Notes: generated by a model not told the origin, from the letters alone. DNA of 64,000 bases from Hydrogenophaga borbori (GCF_003417535.1 NZ_QVLS01000010.1:166978-230977), one strand, 5' to 3'; shown: positions 8,701-18,513, numbered from the stretch's first letter. Numbers and translations are program-made.

Positions 8701-9928
8701 CCGCCGGCAGCGGCAGCCGCTCGGCGATGGCCGCCACGGTCTGCAGGTCCACGGCCTGCGCCTGCACGGCGGTGCGCGCGCCCTGGCGTTCGCGCGCCAG
8801 CGTGTGCTCCAGGCGCACGCGGGCGCCGCTCCAGACCAGGCCCTCGCGCGTGATGAAGGCCAGGTCGTCGAAGCCCAGGGCCATGCCGCGCTCGGACCAC
8901 TGCGCCTCCAGGCGGCCGCGCGCCTGCGACAGCGCCAGGCCGGGCAGATCGGGCGCGAGCTGCAGGTCCAGGCCGTCGAGCGCCAGGTCCAGCGTCAGGC
9001 CCTGCACCTGGCCCTGCTGCACGCGCGCCCAGGCGCGCAGCGCGCCCTCGCCGCTGCGCACGGTCACGCCCCAGTCGCTCAGGTCGGCGTGGGCGCGCAG
9101 GCGCGAGATGTCGGCGCGCGCGAACTCCGCGTAGAGCTCGCCGCTCCAGTCGTCCCAGGGCGCCTGGCCGGCCGGCCGCTCCAGCGGCAGACGCAGCAGG
9201 GGCTCGCGCAGGCGCGCGCGCAGGCTGAAGCGTTCGCCCCATTCGGGCTCGGGCGTGGCGTCCAGGCGCAGCTCGTGGGTGCGCGTGCCGTTGCGCGCCA
9301 CGAAGTCGAGGTCGCGCAGCAGCACCGGTGGCTGCTGGCGTTGCTCGTCGATCCAGCGCACGGTGCCGCCCCGCACCACGAATTCGGCCTGCGCGAAGAA
9401 CCAGTCGGCGGCGGCGTGGTCGCCGCCGCCCTGGCCCGAGACGTCGATGCCCGCGATCTCGAGGCGGCCATCGGCGCGCCGGCGCACGTCCAGGCTGGGC
9501 TGGGTGATGAGCAACTGCTCGAAGCCGCCGTTCCAGAGCGAGCGCACCGACACCGCCCCGCGCACCAGTGGCAGCTCCAGGGCGCTGCGGCCGCTGGCGT
9601 CGTGCAGGCGCACGTCGAGCAGTTCGAAGGAGGGCACCAGCGGCGGCAGCACCCCGGCCAGCTTCGGGGCCTCGACGGCGCGGATGGCGCCGATGCTCAC
9701 GGGTATCCCGACCGCCTGTGTGGCCCAGCGTTCCAGGTCGGGGCGCCAGGTTTCGATCCTTGGCACAATCCACGCCTGCAAAACGAGCCAGGACAGGATG
9801 AACACCCCCCACAGGCCCGCCAGCAGCCACAACAGCACGCGCATCGCGCGCGCCCACAGCCGCAGCCCCCGGCCGGCCGGGGCATCGCCTTTGGCGCGCG
9901 AAGCGCTGGCGTCAAGAGATCGGTTCAT
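5786..9928 (-). CDS. yhdP: YhdP family AsmA-like envelope protein
   Basis: This 1380-residue protein has one N-terminal transmembrane helix at about residues 30-52 (VLLWLLAGLWGVFILSWLVL) and a very long periplasmic part built of repeated beta-rich AsmA/TamB-like segments. It ends in an AsmA-C-like region (LNAGTASLIATAINPAVGLGSFLAQ). In E. coli, YhdP is one of three bridge-like proteins that move phospholipid to the outer membrane. Length and division into domains fit the TIGR02099/YhdP family. I chose ATG at 9928 (MNRSLDA). A GTG two codons earlier is possible. It is divergent from glnE, the usual arrangement in Burkholderiales, with only about 70 nt between the two starts. Confidence 0.88.
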   Translation of the reverse strand: MNRSLDASASRAKGDAPAGRGLRLWARAMRVLLWLLAGLWGVFILSWLVLQAWIVPRIETWRPDLERWATQAVGIPVSIGAIRAVEAPKLAGVLPPLVPSFELLDVRLHDASGRSALELPLVRGAVSVRSLWNGGFEQLLITQPSLDVRRRADGRLEIAGIDVSGQGGGDHAAADWFFAQAEFVVRGGTVRWIDEQRQQPPVLLRDLDFVARNGTRTHELRLDATPEPEWGERFSLRARLREPLLRLPLERPAGQAPWDDWSGELYAEFARADISRLRAHADLSDWGVTVRSGEGALRAWARVQQGQVQGLTLDLALDGLDLQLAPDLPGLALSQARGRLEAQWSERGMALGFDDLAFITREGLVWSGARVRLEHTLARERQGARTAVQAQAVDLQTVAAIAERLPLPADARGWLARLQPRGRVDTLDLVWQARGSGPMAEHVVARAKGRVSALALAGEPSGRRSRNGRFPLPGRPGVEGADIDFDLDQNGGQATVAVRQGAFLLPDVFEDPRVALDRFDGRVRWQVKGDSLNVELDQASLANAHAEGTVRARWHTGDPAAQPAQPRLPGVLDLSAQLTRADGTAVHRYLPLSVPEDARRYVREAALAGGARQVSFRIQGLVDDIPFDEARHSPGSFRIEAALEGVDFDYLPAALQPQGEARWPGVRQASARFVLDRGNIHISEIRGRLDGAPGVALDQGGVDIEDMAHDTRVRVRAHGQGPAAELLGFAQRSPVNALTEGALATASASGPGEATVQIELPLRHLKDSTVSGSVKLDGTDLRLAPGAPLLARTRGTLSFTHQGFAFSGARSQVLGGELSFDGSLRPDAQGRAVAQFRGSGSASAAGLREGGLGPLSALAAHASGSARYTATLAFRGGAPELRLDSNLQGLALNLPAPLAKPAEAVWPLRVETSVLAQHNDQASSDRLSLQLGPAAQPLVDLLAERELRGDGARLLRGTLAVGLPAGERMALPPQGLHAQVRVGELDLDAWQALLRGSGADALASAGEAVPQAVSLRADAVLTGGRRFHRVVVGASREGAVWRANVDANELNGYVEFRPAGPAGAGSLYARLARLTLSPAAPSEADALLQQPSSVPALDVAVDDLQWGGRSLGRVEIEAVNRGGPTRVGEWRLNALRATLPEARLSASGNWAPLGGGEGGARRTALQFRLDVDDSGALLRRFGKEGLVRGGKGRLEGRVGWIGTPFDLDLGTLAGTLRLDVERGQFLKADPGAGRLLGVLSLQALPRRLVLDFRDVFSEGFAFDFVRGDARIDQGVIHTNNLQMKGVNAAVLMEGSADLARETQDLKVVVVPELNAGTASLIATAINPAVGLGSFLAQFLLRQPLQSAATQEFRVSGGWADPQVEKLARPTPAPTPGPTLQ

Positions 9929-9999
9929 GTCCACCGCAAATTATGAGGGCGCGCCTCTGGGCAGGTTCCAGCTGCGTTGAACACCGCTTGTCAACGATT

Positions 10000-12738
10000 G
10001 TGAACACCGTCGACGCCCAGACCCCGGCCACCCGCCAGGCCGACCACTCCCGATTCGTCCAGCGCGTGCGCCGCCGCTACGCCGCCGAGCTGGCCTGCCT
10101 GCCGCCCGGCGCACCCGACAAGGCCGCCATGCGCGCCTGCCTGGACGCCCTCATGGCCCGCGGCCTGGCCCTGCCCGCGGCCCTGCGCGTGCTGCGCCAG
10201 CTGGTGCTGGAGCGCCTGGTGGTGATGGACTGCGAGGCCGGCGCCTCGCTGGAGGCGGTCACCGGCCCGGTCACCTGGCTGGCCGAGTTCGCGCTCGACC
10301 AGGCCTGCGCCCTGGCTTTCCAGGAACTCGACGCCCTGCACGGCGCGCCGCTGTGCGCCAGCGGCGCGCGCGCCCAGCTCTGGGTCATCGGCATGGGCAA
10401 GCTCGGCGCGCGCGAGCTCAACGTGTCCAGCGACATCGATCTGATCTACGTCTACGACCAGGACGGCGAGACCGCGGGCAACGCCGACGGGCGCAACCGC
10501 ATCAGCCATCACGAGTACTTCGCCAAGGCGGTCAAGCACCTGTACAGCACCGTGGGCGAGACCACCGAGCACGGCAACGTGTTCCGCGTCGATCTGGCGC
10601 TGCGGCCGAACGGCAACTCCGGCCCCAGCGCCGTTTCACTGGGCGCGCTGGAGGAGTACTTCCTGGTGCAAGGTCGCGAATGGGAGCGCTTCGCCTGGCT
10701 CAAGAGCCGCGTGATCGCGCCGGCCACGGCCCTGACCGATGCCGCCGGCATGGCCGCGCTGCGCGGCACCGTGCTGCCCTTCGTGTTCCGCCGCTACCTC
10801 GACTACGGCGTGTTCGAGTCGCTGCGCGTGCTGCACCGCCAGATCCGCGAGCACGCGGCGCGCCGCGCCGCCGGCAACCCCGGCCGCGCCAACGACGTCA
10901 AGCTCTCGCGCGGTGGCATCCGCGAGATCGAGTTCACCGTGCAGCTGCTGCAGGTGGTGCGCGGCGGCCAGTTCCCCGAGCTGCGCACGCGCCCCACGCT
11001 GGGCGCGCTGCAGCGCGTGGCCAAGGCCGGCCTGATGCCGCCCGAGAAGGCGCAGGCGCTGGCCGAGGCCTATGTCTTCCTGCGCCAGGTGGAGCACCGC
11101 ATCCAGTACCTGGACGACCAGCAGACCCATGTGCTGCCCGAGCGCGACGACGACCTGGCCTGGATCGCCGCAACCCTGGGTTTCGCCAACACCTGCGCCT
11201 TCCTGCACGCGCTGGACGCGCACCGCGAGCTGGTGGCCGAGGAATTCGACACCCTGCTCGGCGGCAGCGGCCAGGGCACCTGCAAGGGCAAGGGCTGCAA
11301 CGGCGGCGCCCCGCGCCCCGCCGACGACGACCTGTCGGCCACCTTGCCGCAGCTGCCCCCCGCGCTGGCCGAGCGCGTGCAGCGCTGGGCCGAACACCCG
11401 CGCGTGCTGGCCCTGCGCGAGGACACGCGCGCACGACTGGTGCGCCTGGTGCAGCGCACCGGCTCCTGGATCGAGGAAGGCCGCGTGGGCGAAACCGCCG
11501 CGCTGCGCATGATCGATTGGATCGAGTCGCTGCTGCGCCGTGAGAGCTACCTCGCCCTGCTGCAGGAGCGGCCCTCGGTGCACGAGCGCCTGCTGCGCCT
11601 GCTGGGCGCGGCCAAGTGGCCGGCGCGCTACCTCATCCAGCACCCCGGGGTGATCGACGAGCTGGCGAGCCGGCAGTTGCTGGCCGAGCGCTTCGACGCC
11701 GAGGCCTTCGAGGCCGAGTGCGAGGCGCGCCTGGCCTCGCTGCGCGTGACCGGCGAGGACGACGAAGAAACCCTGCTCAACCTGCTGCGCCGCGCCCACC
11801 ACGCCGAAACTTTCCGCACCCTGGCGCGCGACGTGGAAGGGGTGCTGACCGTGGAGCAGGTGGCCGACGACCTCTCGGCCCTGGCCGACGCCGTGCTGCG
11901 CCTGACGGCGCGCTGGTGCTGGGCGCGTCTGAAGACCCGCCACCGCGAGGTGCCCGCTTTCGCCATCATTGGCTACGGCAAGTTGGGCGGCAAGGAGCTG
12001 GGCTACGGCAGCGACCTCGACATCGTCTTCGTCTATGAGGACGAGCACGAGAACGCGGCCGAGATCTACGCCGCCTTCGTGCGCAAGATGATCAACTGGC
12101 TGCAGGTGAAGACCGGCGAGGGCGACCTGTTCGAGATCGACACCGCGCTGCGGCCCAACGGCAACTCGGGCCTGCTGGTCACCCGCTTCGAGGCCTACGA
12201 GAACTACCAGACCCGGCGCGGCAGCAACACCGCCTGGACCTGGGAGCACCAGGCCATGACGCGCGCGCGCTTCGTGCTCGGCAGCGCCGGCCTGGCGGAC
12301 CGTTTCGACGCCGTGCGAGAGGCCGTCATCACCGCGCCGCGCGACGAGGCCGCGCTGCGGACCGAGATCGTGGCCATGCGCGACAAGCTGCGCGCCGCGC
12401 ACGCGGTGCGCGCGGGCCGCTTCGACGTCAAGCACAGCGCCGGCGGCATGGTCGACGTGGAGTTCGTGGTGCAGTACCTGGTGCTGCTGCACTCGAACGC
12501 ACACCCCGAGCTGCGCGCCAACACCGGCAACATCAACCTGCTGCAGCGCGCCGAGGCGGCGGGCCTGCTGCCCGCCGGCATGGGCCAGGCCGCCGCGCTG
12601 GCCTACCGCCGGCTGCGCCAGGTGCAACACCGCGCGCGGCTGGACGAAACCTCCACCCAGGTCGACCCGGCCGAGCTGGCGGCCGAGGCCGAAGCCGTGC
12701 GCGCGCTGTGGCGGCAGGTGCTGGGCCCTGCCGCCTGA
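10000..12738 (+). CDS. glnE: Glutamine synthetase adenylyltransferase / adenylyl-removing enzyme
   Basis: GlnE adenylylates and deadenylylates glutamine synthetase in response to the PII protein. The 912-residue product has two nucleotidyltransferase domains: an N-terminal one with GMGKLGARELNVSSDIDLIYVYD and a C-terminal one with GYGKLGGKELGYGSDLDIVFVYE. Each carries the Gly-Ser...Asp-x-Asp metal site. Between them lies a Cys/Gly-rich insert (TCKGKGCNGG) at about residue 430. I prefer the GTG at 10000 (VNTVDAQTP). An upstream ATG at 9943 gives a poor N-terminus, and the true start is uncertain. The rhombosortase gene follows after 7 nt. Confidence 0.92.
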   Translation: MNTVDAQTPATRQADHSRFVQRVRRRYAAELACLPPGAPDKAAMRACLDALMARGLALPAALRVLRQLVLERLVVMDCEAGASLEAVTGPVTWLAEFALDQACALAFQELDALHGAPLCASGARAQLWVIGMGKLGARELNVSSDIDLIYVYDQDGETAGNADGRNRISHHEYFAKAVKHLYSTVGETTEHGNVFRVDLALRPNGNSGPSAVSLGALEEYFLVQGREWERFAWLKSRVIAPATALTDAAGMAALRGTVLPFVFRRYLDYGVFESLRVLHRQIREHAARRAAGNPGRANDVKLSRGGIREIEFTVQLLQVVRGGQFPELRTRPTLGALQRVAKAGLMPPEKAQALAEAYVFLRQVEHRIQYLDDQQTHVLPERDDDLAWIAATLGFANTCAFLHALDAHRELVAEEFDTLLGGSGQGTCKGKGCNGGAPRPADDDLSATLPQLPPALAERVQRWAEHPRVLALREDTRARLVRLVQRTGSWIEEGRVGETAALRMIDWIESLLRRESYLALLQERPSVHERLLRLLGAAKWPARYLIQHPGVIDELASRQLLAERFDAEAFEAECEARLASLRVTGEDDEETLLNLLRRAHHAETFRTLARDVEGVLTVEQVADDLSALADAVLRLTARWCWARLKTRHREVPAFAIIGYGKLGGKELGYGSDLDIVFVYEDEHENAAEIYAAFVRKMINWLQVKTGEGDLFEIDTALRPNGNSGLLVTRFEAYENYQTRRGSNTAWTWEHQAMTRARFVLGSAGLADRFDAVREAVITAPRDEAALRTEIVAMRDKLRAAHAVRAGRFDVKHSAGGMVDVEFVVQYLVLLHSNAHPELRANTGNINLLQRAEAAGLLPAGMGQAAALAYRRLRQVQHRARLDETSTQVDPAELAAEAEAVRALWRQVLGPAA

Positions 12739-12745
12739 ACCGCCC

Positions 12746-13345
12746 ATGAAGGGCTCGCGCAGCTGGCTCGCGCTGTGCACCCTGCACGGCGTGGCCAGCC
12801 TGGTGCTGTGGGCCTCGCCGGCGGCGCTGGCGCAGGCGCTGGTGTGGCGCTCGGCCGACTGGGCGCAGCGGCCCTGGACACCGTGGACCAGTGCCTGGGT
12901 GCACCTGAACGCGCCCCACCTGGTGGGCAACCTGCTCGCACTGGGCGTGCTGGCCGCCATCGGCTGGCGGCTGCGGCCCTCGCGCGCGGCGACGCTGGCC
13001 TGGGCGCTGAGCTGGCCGCTGCTGCAGCTGAGCCTGCTGCTGTGGCCCTTGATCGGCTACGCGGTGGGGCTGTCGGGCGTGCTGCACGCCGGCGTGGCGG
13101 TGCTGGCCGTGTGCCTGCTGCTGGACGGTCCGAAGGCCTTGCGCCCCTGGGGCCTGCTGCTGGCCAGCGGCCTGCTGTTCAAGCTCTGGCTGGAGCGGGG
13201 CTGGTCCGCTCCGGTGGTGTGGGACCCGGGTGGTCAGATGTCGGTGGTGCGCGCCGCCCACCTGGGCGGCGCCGCCTGGGGCGCGCTGCTCGGCGCGCTG
13301 GGCGTGGGCTGGGGCCGCTGGCGCGCGCGCCGCACCGGCGGCTGA
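12746..13345 (+). CDS. rrtA: Rhombosortase-like rhomboid intramembrane serine protease
   Basis: This 199-residue polytopic membrane protein shows the rhomboid active site: the serine motif GLSG at 108-111 (Ser110), His114 just after it, and the catalytic His172 in AAHLGGAAWG on the last helix. An upstream WVHLNAPHLVGN segment (His53, His58, Asn62) matches the oxyanion-hole helix. Short rhomboids with GLSGxxH are the rhombosortase subfamily, which cleaves GlyGly-CTERM tails of exported proteins. A protein with such a tail is encoded at 41657-43561. It starts 7 nt after glnE and is probably cotranscribed. A generic rhomboid remains the alternative. The gene symbol is assigned by analogy with Vibrio. 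Confidence 0.75.
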   Translation: MKGSRSWLALCTLHGVASLVLWASPAALAQALVWRSADWAQRPWTPWTSAWVHLNAPHLVGNLLALGVLAAIGWRLRPSRAATLAWALSWPLLQLSLLLWPLIGYAVGLSGVLHAGVAVLAVCLLLDGPKALRPWGLLLASGLLFKLWLERGWSAPVVWDPGGQMSVVRAAHLGGAAWGALLGALGVGWGRWRARRTGG

Positions 13346-13352
13346 ACCGCGC

Positions 13353-14192
13353 TCAGGCCGCGGCCGGCGCGGTGCCCAGCGATTTGCGGAAGCGGTTGAG
13401 CTCCTGCACGGTCTTGAAGCTGCCGTCCATGAGCAGGCTCAGGTTGTGCAGGATGCGATCGACCACCTTGCTTTCCCAGACGGCGTCGAAGTTGATCTGC
13501 TGGTCCAGCCAGTGCTCCAGCCACTCGGGGTTGGGCAGGCGGCTCTGGATGGTGTCGTTCGGGAACAGCGCCTTGTTCACGTGCAGGTTGGTGGGGTGCA
13601 GGGCCTGCGCGGTGCGCCGCGCGCTGGCCATCAGCACGCCCACCTTGGCGAAGGCGGCCCGGGCCTCGTTGCCGAACTTGCCGATGGCGCGCTTCATGTA
13701 GCGCAGGTAGGCGCCGCCGTGGCGCGCCTCGTCCTGGCTCAGCGTGGTGTAGATGTGTTTGATGACCGGCTCGCTGTGCCACTCGGCCGCGCGGCGGTAC
13801 CAGTGGTTCAGGCGGATCTCGCCGCAGAAGTGCAGCATGAGCGTCTCCAGCGCGGGCGCGGGGTCGAACTCGAAGCGGATGTCGTGCAGCTCTTGCTCGG
13901 TGGGCACCAGATCGGGGCGGAAGCGGCGCAGGTACTCCATCAGCACCAGCGAGTGTTTCTGTTCCTCGAAGAACCAGATCGACATGAAGGCCGAGAAGTC
14001 GGAGTCGTCGCGGTTGTCGCGCAGGAACATCTCGGTGGCCGGCAGCGCCGCCCACTCGGTGATGGCGTTCATCTTGATCGTCTGGGCCTGCTCGTCGCTG
14101 AGCCGGCTGGCATCGAACTGCGCCCAGGGGATGTCCTTGTCCATGTCCCAGCGGACGGATTCCAGTTGTTTGAACAGTTCGGGATACAGCAT
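13353..14192 (-). CDS. Ferritin-like diiron protein, acyl-ACP-desaturase-type fold
   Basis: The 279-residue helical protein contains carboxylate-bridged diiron signatures: EEQKHSLVL (ExxH) about residue 95 and a second DEARHGGAYLRY (ExxRH) about residue 170. Additional Glu residues occur in ITEWAALPATEMF and HFCGEIRLNHW. This spacing resembles acyl-ACP desaturases and related ferritin-like oxidases. The substrate is unknown. The ATG at 14192 is preceded by AGAGAG at 6 nt spacing. An ATG two codons earlier overlaps that ribosome-binding site and is less likely. A TACAAT box lies 36 nt upstream. It is divergent from an FAD oxidoreductase related to lipid-modification genes, so a role in fatty-acid oxidation is conceivable. 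Confidence 0.72.
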   Translation of the reverse strand: MLYPELFKQLESVRWDMDKDIPWAQFDASRLSDEQAQTIKMNAITEWAALPATEMFLRDNRDDSDFSAFMSIWFFEEQKHSLVLMEYLRRFRPDLVPTEQELHDIRFEFDPAPALETLMLHFCGEIRLNHWYRRAAEWHSEPVIKHIYTTLSQDEARHGGAYLRYMKRAIGKFGNEARAAFAKVGVLMASARRTAQALHPTNLHVNKALFPNDTIQSRLPNPEWLEHWLDQQINFDAVWESKVVDRILHNLSLLMDGSFKTVQELNRFRKSLGTAPAAA

Positions 14193-14548
14193 GGTCATCT
14201 CTCTGGGTCTTGGCAAAAAACGCGCGACATTGTAGGCGGGGGGTATAACGGGCACCCGGATTGCCCTATGCCTCGCACAGAAACGGTTTCCTATTCCCCG
14301 CGGAACTTCCCCCGCCGCCGCCCGCTCCAACCCGCCGTGTCGGGGAGGGAGACATCCACCGACCACCGTTTTCCGCTGCGAAGCCTTCCAGCCCCACCGG
14401 GGCCGGATGCAATCCCGGGGCGCTTCTCCTCCTCCTCCCTCCCTCCCTCGTTCGCGCCGGGGCGCTTCGCAGCTTCTTGTCCACCCCATCGCCGGCCGCG
14501 GCCGGCGATGCTGGCCCGGGCCCCTCGCCTGACTGGAGCCCGCGCGCC
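14193..14548. other. Intergenic region with divergent promoters and a 27-nt polypyrimidine run
   Basis: This 356-nt gap separates the ferritin-like gene from the divergent FAD oxidoreductase. Near the left end it holds a leftward TACAAT and a rightward TATAAC (14244-14249). The rest would be a leader of about 290 nt for the rightward gene. It contains an unbroken pyrimidine stretch on the + strand at 14423-14449, built of CCT and CCCT units. An open frame continues through it in register with the downstream gene. Its low-complexity product looks non-coding. I recognise no riboswitch in it. Confidence 0.5.
14229..14234 (-). promoter_or_regulatory. TACAAT -10 box of the ferritin-like gene
   Basis: Read leftwards the sequence is CCTACAATGTC, identical in core to other -10 boxes in the window. 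It lies 36 nt upstream of the chosen ATG at 14192. No convincing -35 element is visible. Confidence 0.45.
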
Positions 14549-15898
14549 ATGAACCTCCACCGCAGGCCTCAGATCCGTGTGGCCGTCGTCGGCGGCGGCA
14601 TGGCCGGGCTGGCCGCCGCCCACACGCTGCAAGGACTCGCCGAAGTCAGCCTGTTCGAAGCCGCCGGGCGCTTCGGCGGCGACGCCCACACCCTGGACGT
14701 CGCGCTGCCCGGGGCCGGCGGCGCGCCCGTGGCCTTCACCGTGGACACCGGCGTGCTGGTGTTCAACGAACGCACCAGCCCCAACCTGCTGGCGCTGATG
14801 GCCCGGCAGGACCTGGCACCGACCGAGGCGGACGCCTCCTTCTTCGTGCGGGGCGGCCCGCTGACCTGGGGGGGCCCCGACCTCGGCCGCGCGCTCTCGC
14901 CGCGCCGCCAGCTCATGAGCCCGCGCTTTTGGCGCCTGCTGGCCGACCTCCCACGCTGGCAGCGCCTGTGCGCGGCCCTGGCCCACGCCTTGGACGGCCC
15001 CGACGAGGCCCTGCTGACCCCGCTGGACGACTTCCTGCGCGCGCGGCATTTCTCGGCCGAGTTCCGCGACGCCTACCTGCTGCCGCTGTGCAGCGGTTTC
15101 AGCGGCCGCCCCGCGCACGCGCTGCTGCGGGCGCCCGCCGCCGCCGCGCTGCGGCTCTGGCACCACCACGGCCTGCCCACGCTGGGCGGGGCCGCGCCCT
15201 GGCGCGGCGTGGCGGGCGGCACGCGCCGGGTTGTGCAAGCCTTGCTGGCCGAACTGGCCGACGTGCGCCCGTCCACGCCGGTGCGTCAGCTCGCGCGCGA
15301 CGGACAGGGCCTGCGCCTGGTCACCGACACCCAGGTCGAGCGTTTCGACGCCGTGGTGCTGGCCTGCCACGCCGATCAGGCGCTGCGCTTGCTGGGCGCC
15401 GTGGCCAGCGAGGAGGAGCGCGCCGTGCTGGGCGCCTTCCGTTTCGAGCCCGAGCCCGTGGTGCTGCACACCGACCACGGCGTGCTGCCCGCCGCGCGCG
15501 GCGAATGGGCGGCGTGGAACGTCGCGCCCGCCGCAGGCCCCGCACCGGCCAGCCTGCACGTCTGGCTCAACCGCGTGCAGCCGCTGCCGGTGGAGCAGCC
15601 GGTGCTGCTCTCTCGCAACCCCGGCGCGCCGATCGCCAGCGAACGCGTGCTGGGCCAATGGGCGCTCGAACGGCCGGTGTTCGACCTGGCGGCGCTGCGC
15701 GCCCAGGCCCGGCTGCCGGCCCTGCAAGGCCAGGGGCACACCTGGTACGCGGGCGCCTGGTGCGGCAACGGCCTGCTTGAGGACGGCCTGAAAGCGGGCC
15801 TGCACGCGGCGCGCGCGCTGATCGACCGCTTCGCGCTGGTGCCGCGCCTGAGCGAACGCGGCGCGCTGCGCCAGGCGCTGCCGGGCGTTCTGGCCTGA
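14549..15898 (+). CDS. FAD-dependent oxidoreductase, predicted NAD/FAD-binding protein (COG2907 type)
   Basis: The 449-residue protein opens with a Rossmann dinucleotide-binding motif VAVVGGGMAGLAAAHTL, followed at the end of the second strand by Glu in SLFEAAGRFGGDAHT, as in amine-oxidase-type flavoproteins. Later blocks DTGVLVFNERTSPNL and the C-terminal GAWCGNGLLEDGLKAG fit the COG2907 family. In many bacteria those proteins are encoded with DUF1365 and cyclopropane-fatty-acid synthase genes and act on membrane lipids. Those partners are absent here. ATG at 14549 (MNLHRRPQI) places the Rossmann strand at residue 9, as usual. An upstream in-frame ATG would add a low-complexity extension. 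Confidence 0.78.
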   Translation: MNLHRRPQIRVAVVGGGMAGLAAAHTLQGLAEVSLFEAAGRFGGDAHTLDVALPGAGGAPVAFTVDTGVLVFNERTSPNLLALMARQDLAPTEADASFFVRGGPLTWGGPDLGRALSPRRQLMSPRFWRLLADLPRWQRLCAALAHALDGPDEALLTPLDDFLRARHFSAEFRDAYLLPLCSGFSGRPAHALLRAPAAAALRLWHHHGLPTLGGAAPWRGVAGGTRRVVQALLAELADVRPSTPVRQLARDGQGLRLVTDTQVERFDAVVLACHADQALRLLGAVASEEERAVLGAFRFEPEPVVLHTDHGVLPAARGEWAAWNVAPAAGPAPASLHVWLNRVQPLPVEQPVLLSRNPGAPIASERVLGQWALERPVFDLAALRAQARLPALQGQGHTWYAGAWCGNGLLEDGLKAGLHAARALIDRFALVPRLSERGALRQALPGVLA

Positions 15899-15911
15899 GG
15901 GCCGCCGCCGC

Positions 15912-16526
15912 TCAGACGGGCTGGGAGTCGATGAAGCTCTGGCGCTGCACGAGCTTGTCGTTCAGCTTGGCCAGGTTGGGAAAGTCGCCGCGCCAGTCGA
16001 TGGCCGGGAAACGGAAATCGAGGTAGCCCAGGGCGCAGCCCACGGCCACGTCGGACAGGCTGAAATGGATGCCCGAGCAGAACGGCTTGTCGCCCAGGCC
16101 CTGGCTCATGGACTTGAGCGCGGCGTGAATCTTCACCATCTGGCGCTCGATCCAGGCCGGGCTGCGCTGCTCGGCCGTGCGGTGCGGCCAGGTGGACTCC
16201 AGCCGCGCGAGCACGGCCGCGTCGAGCACGCCGTCGGCCAGTGCCTCCCAGGTCTTGACCTCGGCGCGCTCGCGGCCCGAGGGCGGAATGAGCTTGCCCA
16301 CCGGCGACAGGCCGTCGAGGTATTCGACGATCACGCGCGAATCGAACACCGCCTCGCCACCTTCCATGACCAGACAGGGCACCTTGTGGAGGGGGTTGGA
16401 CGCGCCGATGGTGGTGGCGTCCGACCACACGTCTTCCAGCACGAACTGGTAGTCCAGTTTCTTCTCAGCCATGACGATGCGCACTTTGCGCACGTAGGGG
16501 CTGGTGATGGCTCCGATGAGTTTCAT
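15912..16526 (-). CDS. Glutathione S-transferase, YibF-like
   Basis: This 204-residue cytosolic protein has an N-terminal thioredoxin-fold domain beginning MKLIGAITSPYVRKV, with Ser9 at the usual active-site position, and the glutathione-contacting KVPCLV and FDSRVIVEYLD motifs. A helical C-terminal domain follows (residues about 85-204). The wording matches the YibF branch of the family, whose physiological substrates are not known. It is convergent with the FAD gene (13 nt between stops) and divergent from purB. A TAAAAT -10 box lies 28 nt before the start. Confidence 0.85.
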   Translation of the reverse strand: MKLIGAITSPYVRKVRIVMAEKKLDYQFVLEDVWSDATTIGASNPLHKVPCLVMEGGEAVFDSRVIVEYLDGLSPVGKLIPPSGRERAEVKTWEALADGVLDAAVLARLESTWPHRTAEQRSPAWIERQMVKIHAALKSMSQGLGDKPFCSGIHFSLSDVAVGCALGYLDFRFPAIDWRGDFPNLAKLNDKLVQRQSFIDSQPV

Positions 16527-16554
16527 GGTCTGTGGGGTTCGGGAACGGTCGGCG

Positions 16555-16560
16555 ATTTTA
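16555..16560 (-). promoter_or_regulatory. TAAAAT -10 box of the YibF-like transferase gene
   Basis: The leftward reading is GCTAAAATCGCC, 28 nt upstream of the ATG at 16526. The same GCTAAAATC context occurs before tkt at 48882-48887. Confidence 0.4.
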
Positions 16561-16586
16561 GCCAGCACCCTGGGCCTTTCGCCTGA

Positions 16587-18053
<1,467 letters not shown>

Positions 18054-18089
18054 ACGCCTCGCCGGCACCCGCCGCCGGGCGGGCCGGCC

Positions 18090-18503
18090 TCAGGTGGTCG
18101 CGTCCAGCGCCCGCTCGCGGTAGCGGTTGAAGCGCCAGGCGTCGCCCTCGATGGTGATGCGCCGCCAGGTGGCGCGCTTCTGGCCGGGACTCATCTCCGT
18201 CCAGCGCTGCACTTCCTCGAACAGGCGGCCGCAGCCCTTGCAGACCTCGTCGCCCTGGCTGGTGGAGCAGATGGCGATGCAGGGTGTGTCCGGCGTGGTG
18301 GCGTACCAGGCCAGCCAGGCCTCGCGCGCCGGGGGCGGCAGGGTGTGCTCGTCGGCCTCGGTTTCGCGGAAGAAGACCATCAGGGCGTAGACCTCGGCCA
18401 GCGCGCGCGTGGGCGCGGGCAGCGAGACGTTGTCGGGCGAGGGTGAGCGTTCGCGCCACCAGTTGATGGCCGCCTCGATGTCGGTGATGTGGATGCCGGC
18501 CAT
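18090..18503 (-). CDS. DUF3717/DUF1289 domain protein
   Basis: The 137-residue protein joins two small conserved domains: an N-terminal DUF3717 (ITDIEAAINWWRERSPS) and a C-terminal DUF1289 with the cysteine pattern CIAICSTSQGDEVCKGCGR, which may bind a metal. It is characteristic of Burkholderiales, and its function is unknown. The ATG at 18503 is preferred because a TATGAT box overlaps the alternative ATG at 18518. Its stop is 36 nt from the convergent purB stop. Confidence 0.75.
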   Translation of the reverse strand: MAGIHITDIEAAINWWRERSPSPDNVSLPAPTRALAEVYALMVFFRETEADEHTLPPPAREAWLAWYATTPDTPCIAICSTSQGDEVCKGCGRLFEEVQRWTEMSPGQKRATWRRITIEGDAWRFNRYRERALDATT

Positions 18504-18513
18504 GGGGAGCGCG

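Noticed and set aside
5414..9946. A 1510-codon open frame on the + strand opposite yhdP
   Set aside because: It mirrors yhdP in a GC-rich genome, has low-complexity Ala/Arg/Gln/His-rich translation and no recognisable domain.
9943..9999. ATG at 9943 as the glnE start
   Set aside because: It gives an Arg/Cys/Trp-containing leader unlike the family. GTG at 10000 is preferred, though not proven.
14261..14548. N-terminal extension of the FAD oxidoreductase
   Set aside because: It would add 96 low-complexity residues before a standard Rossmann start, and a normal ATG exists at 14549.
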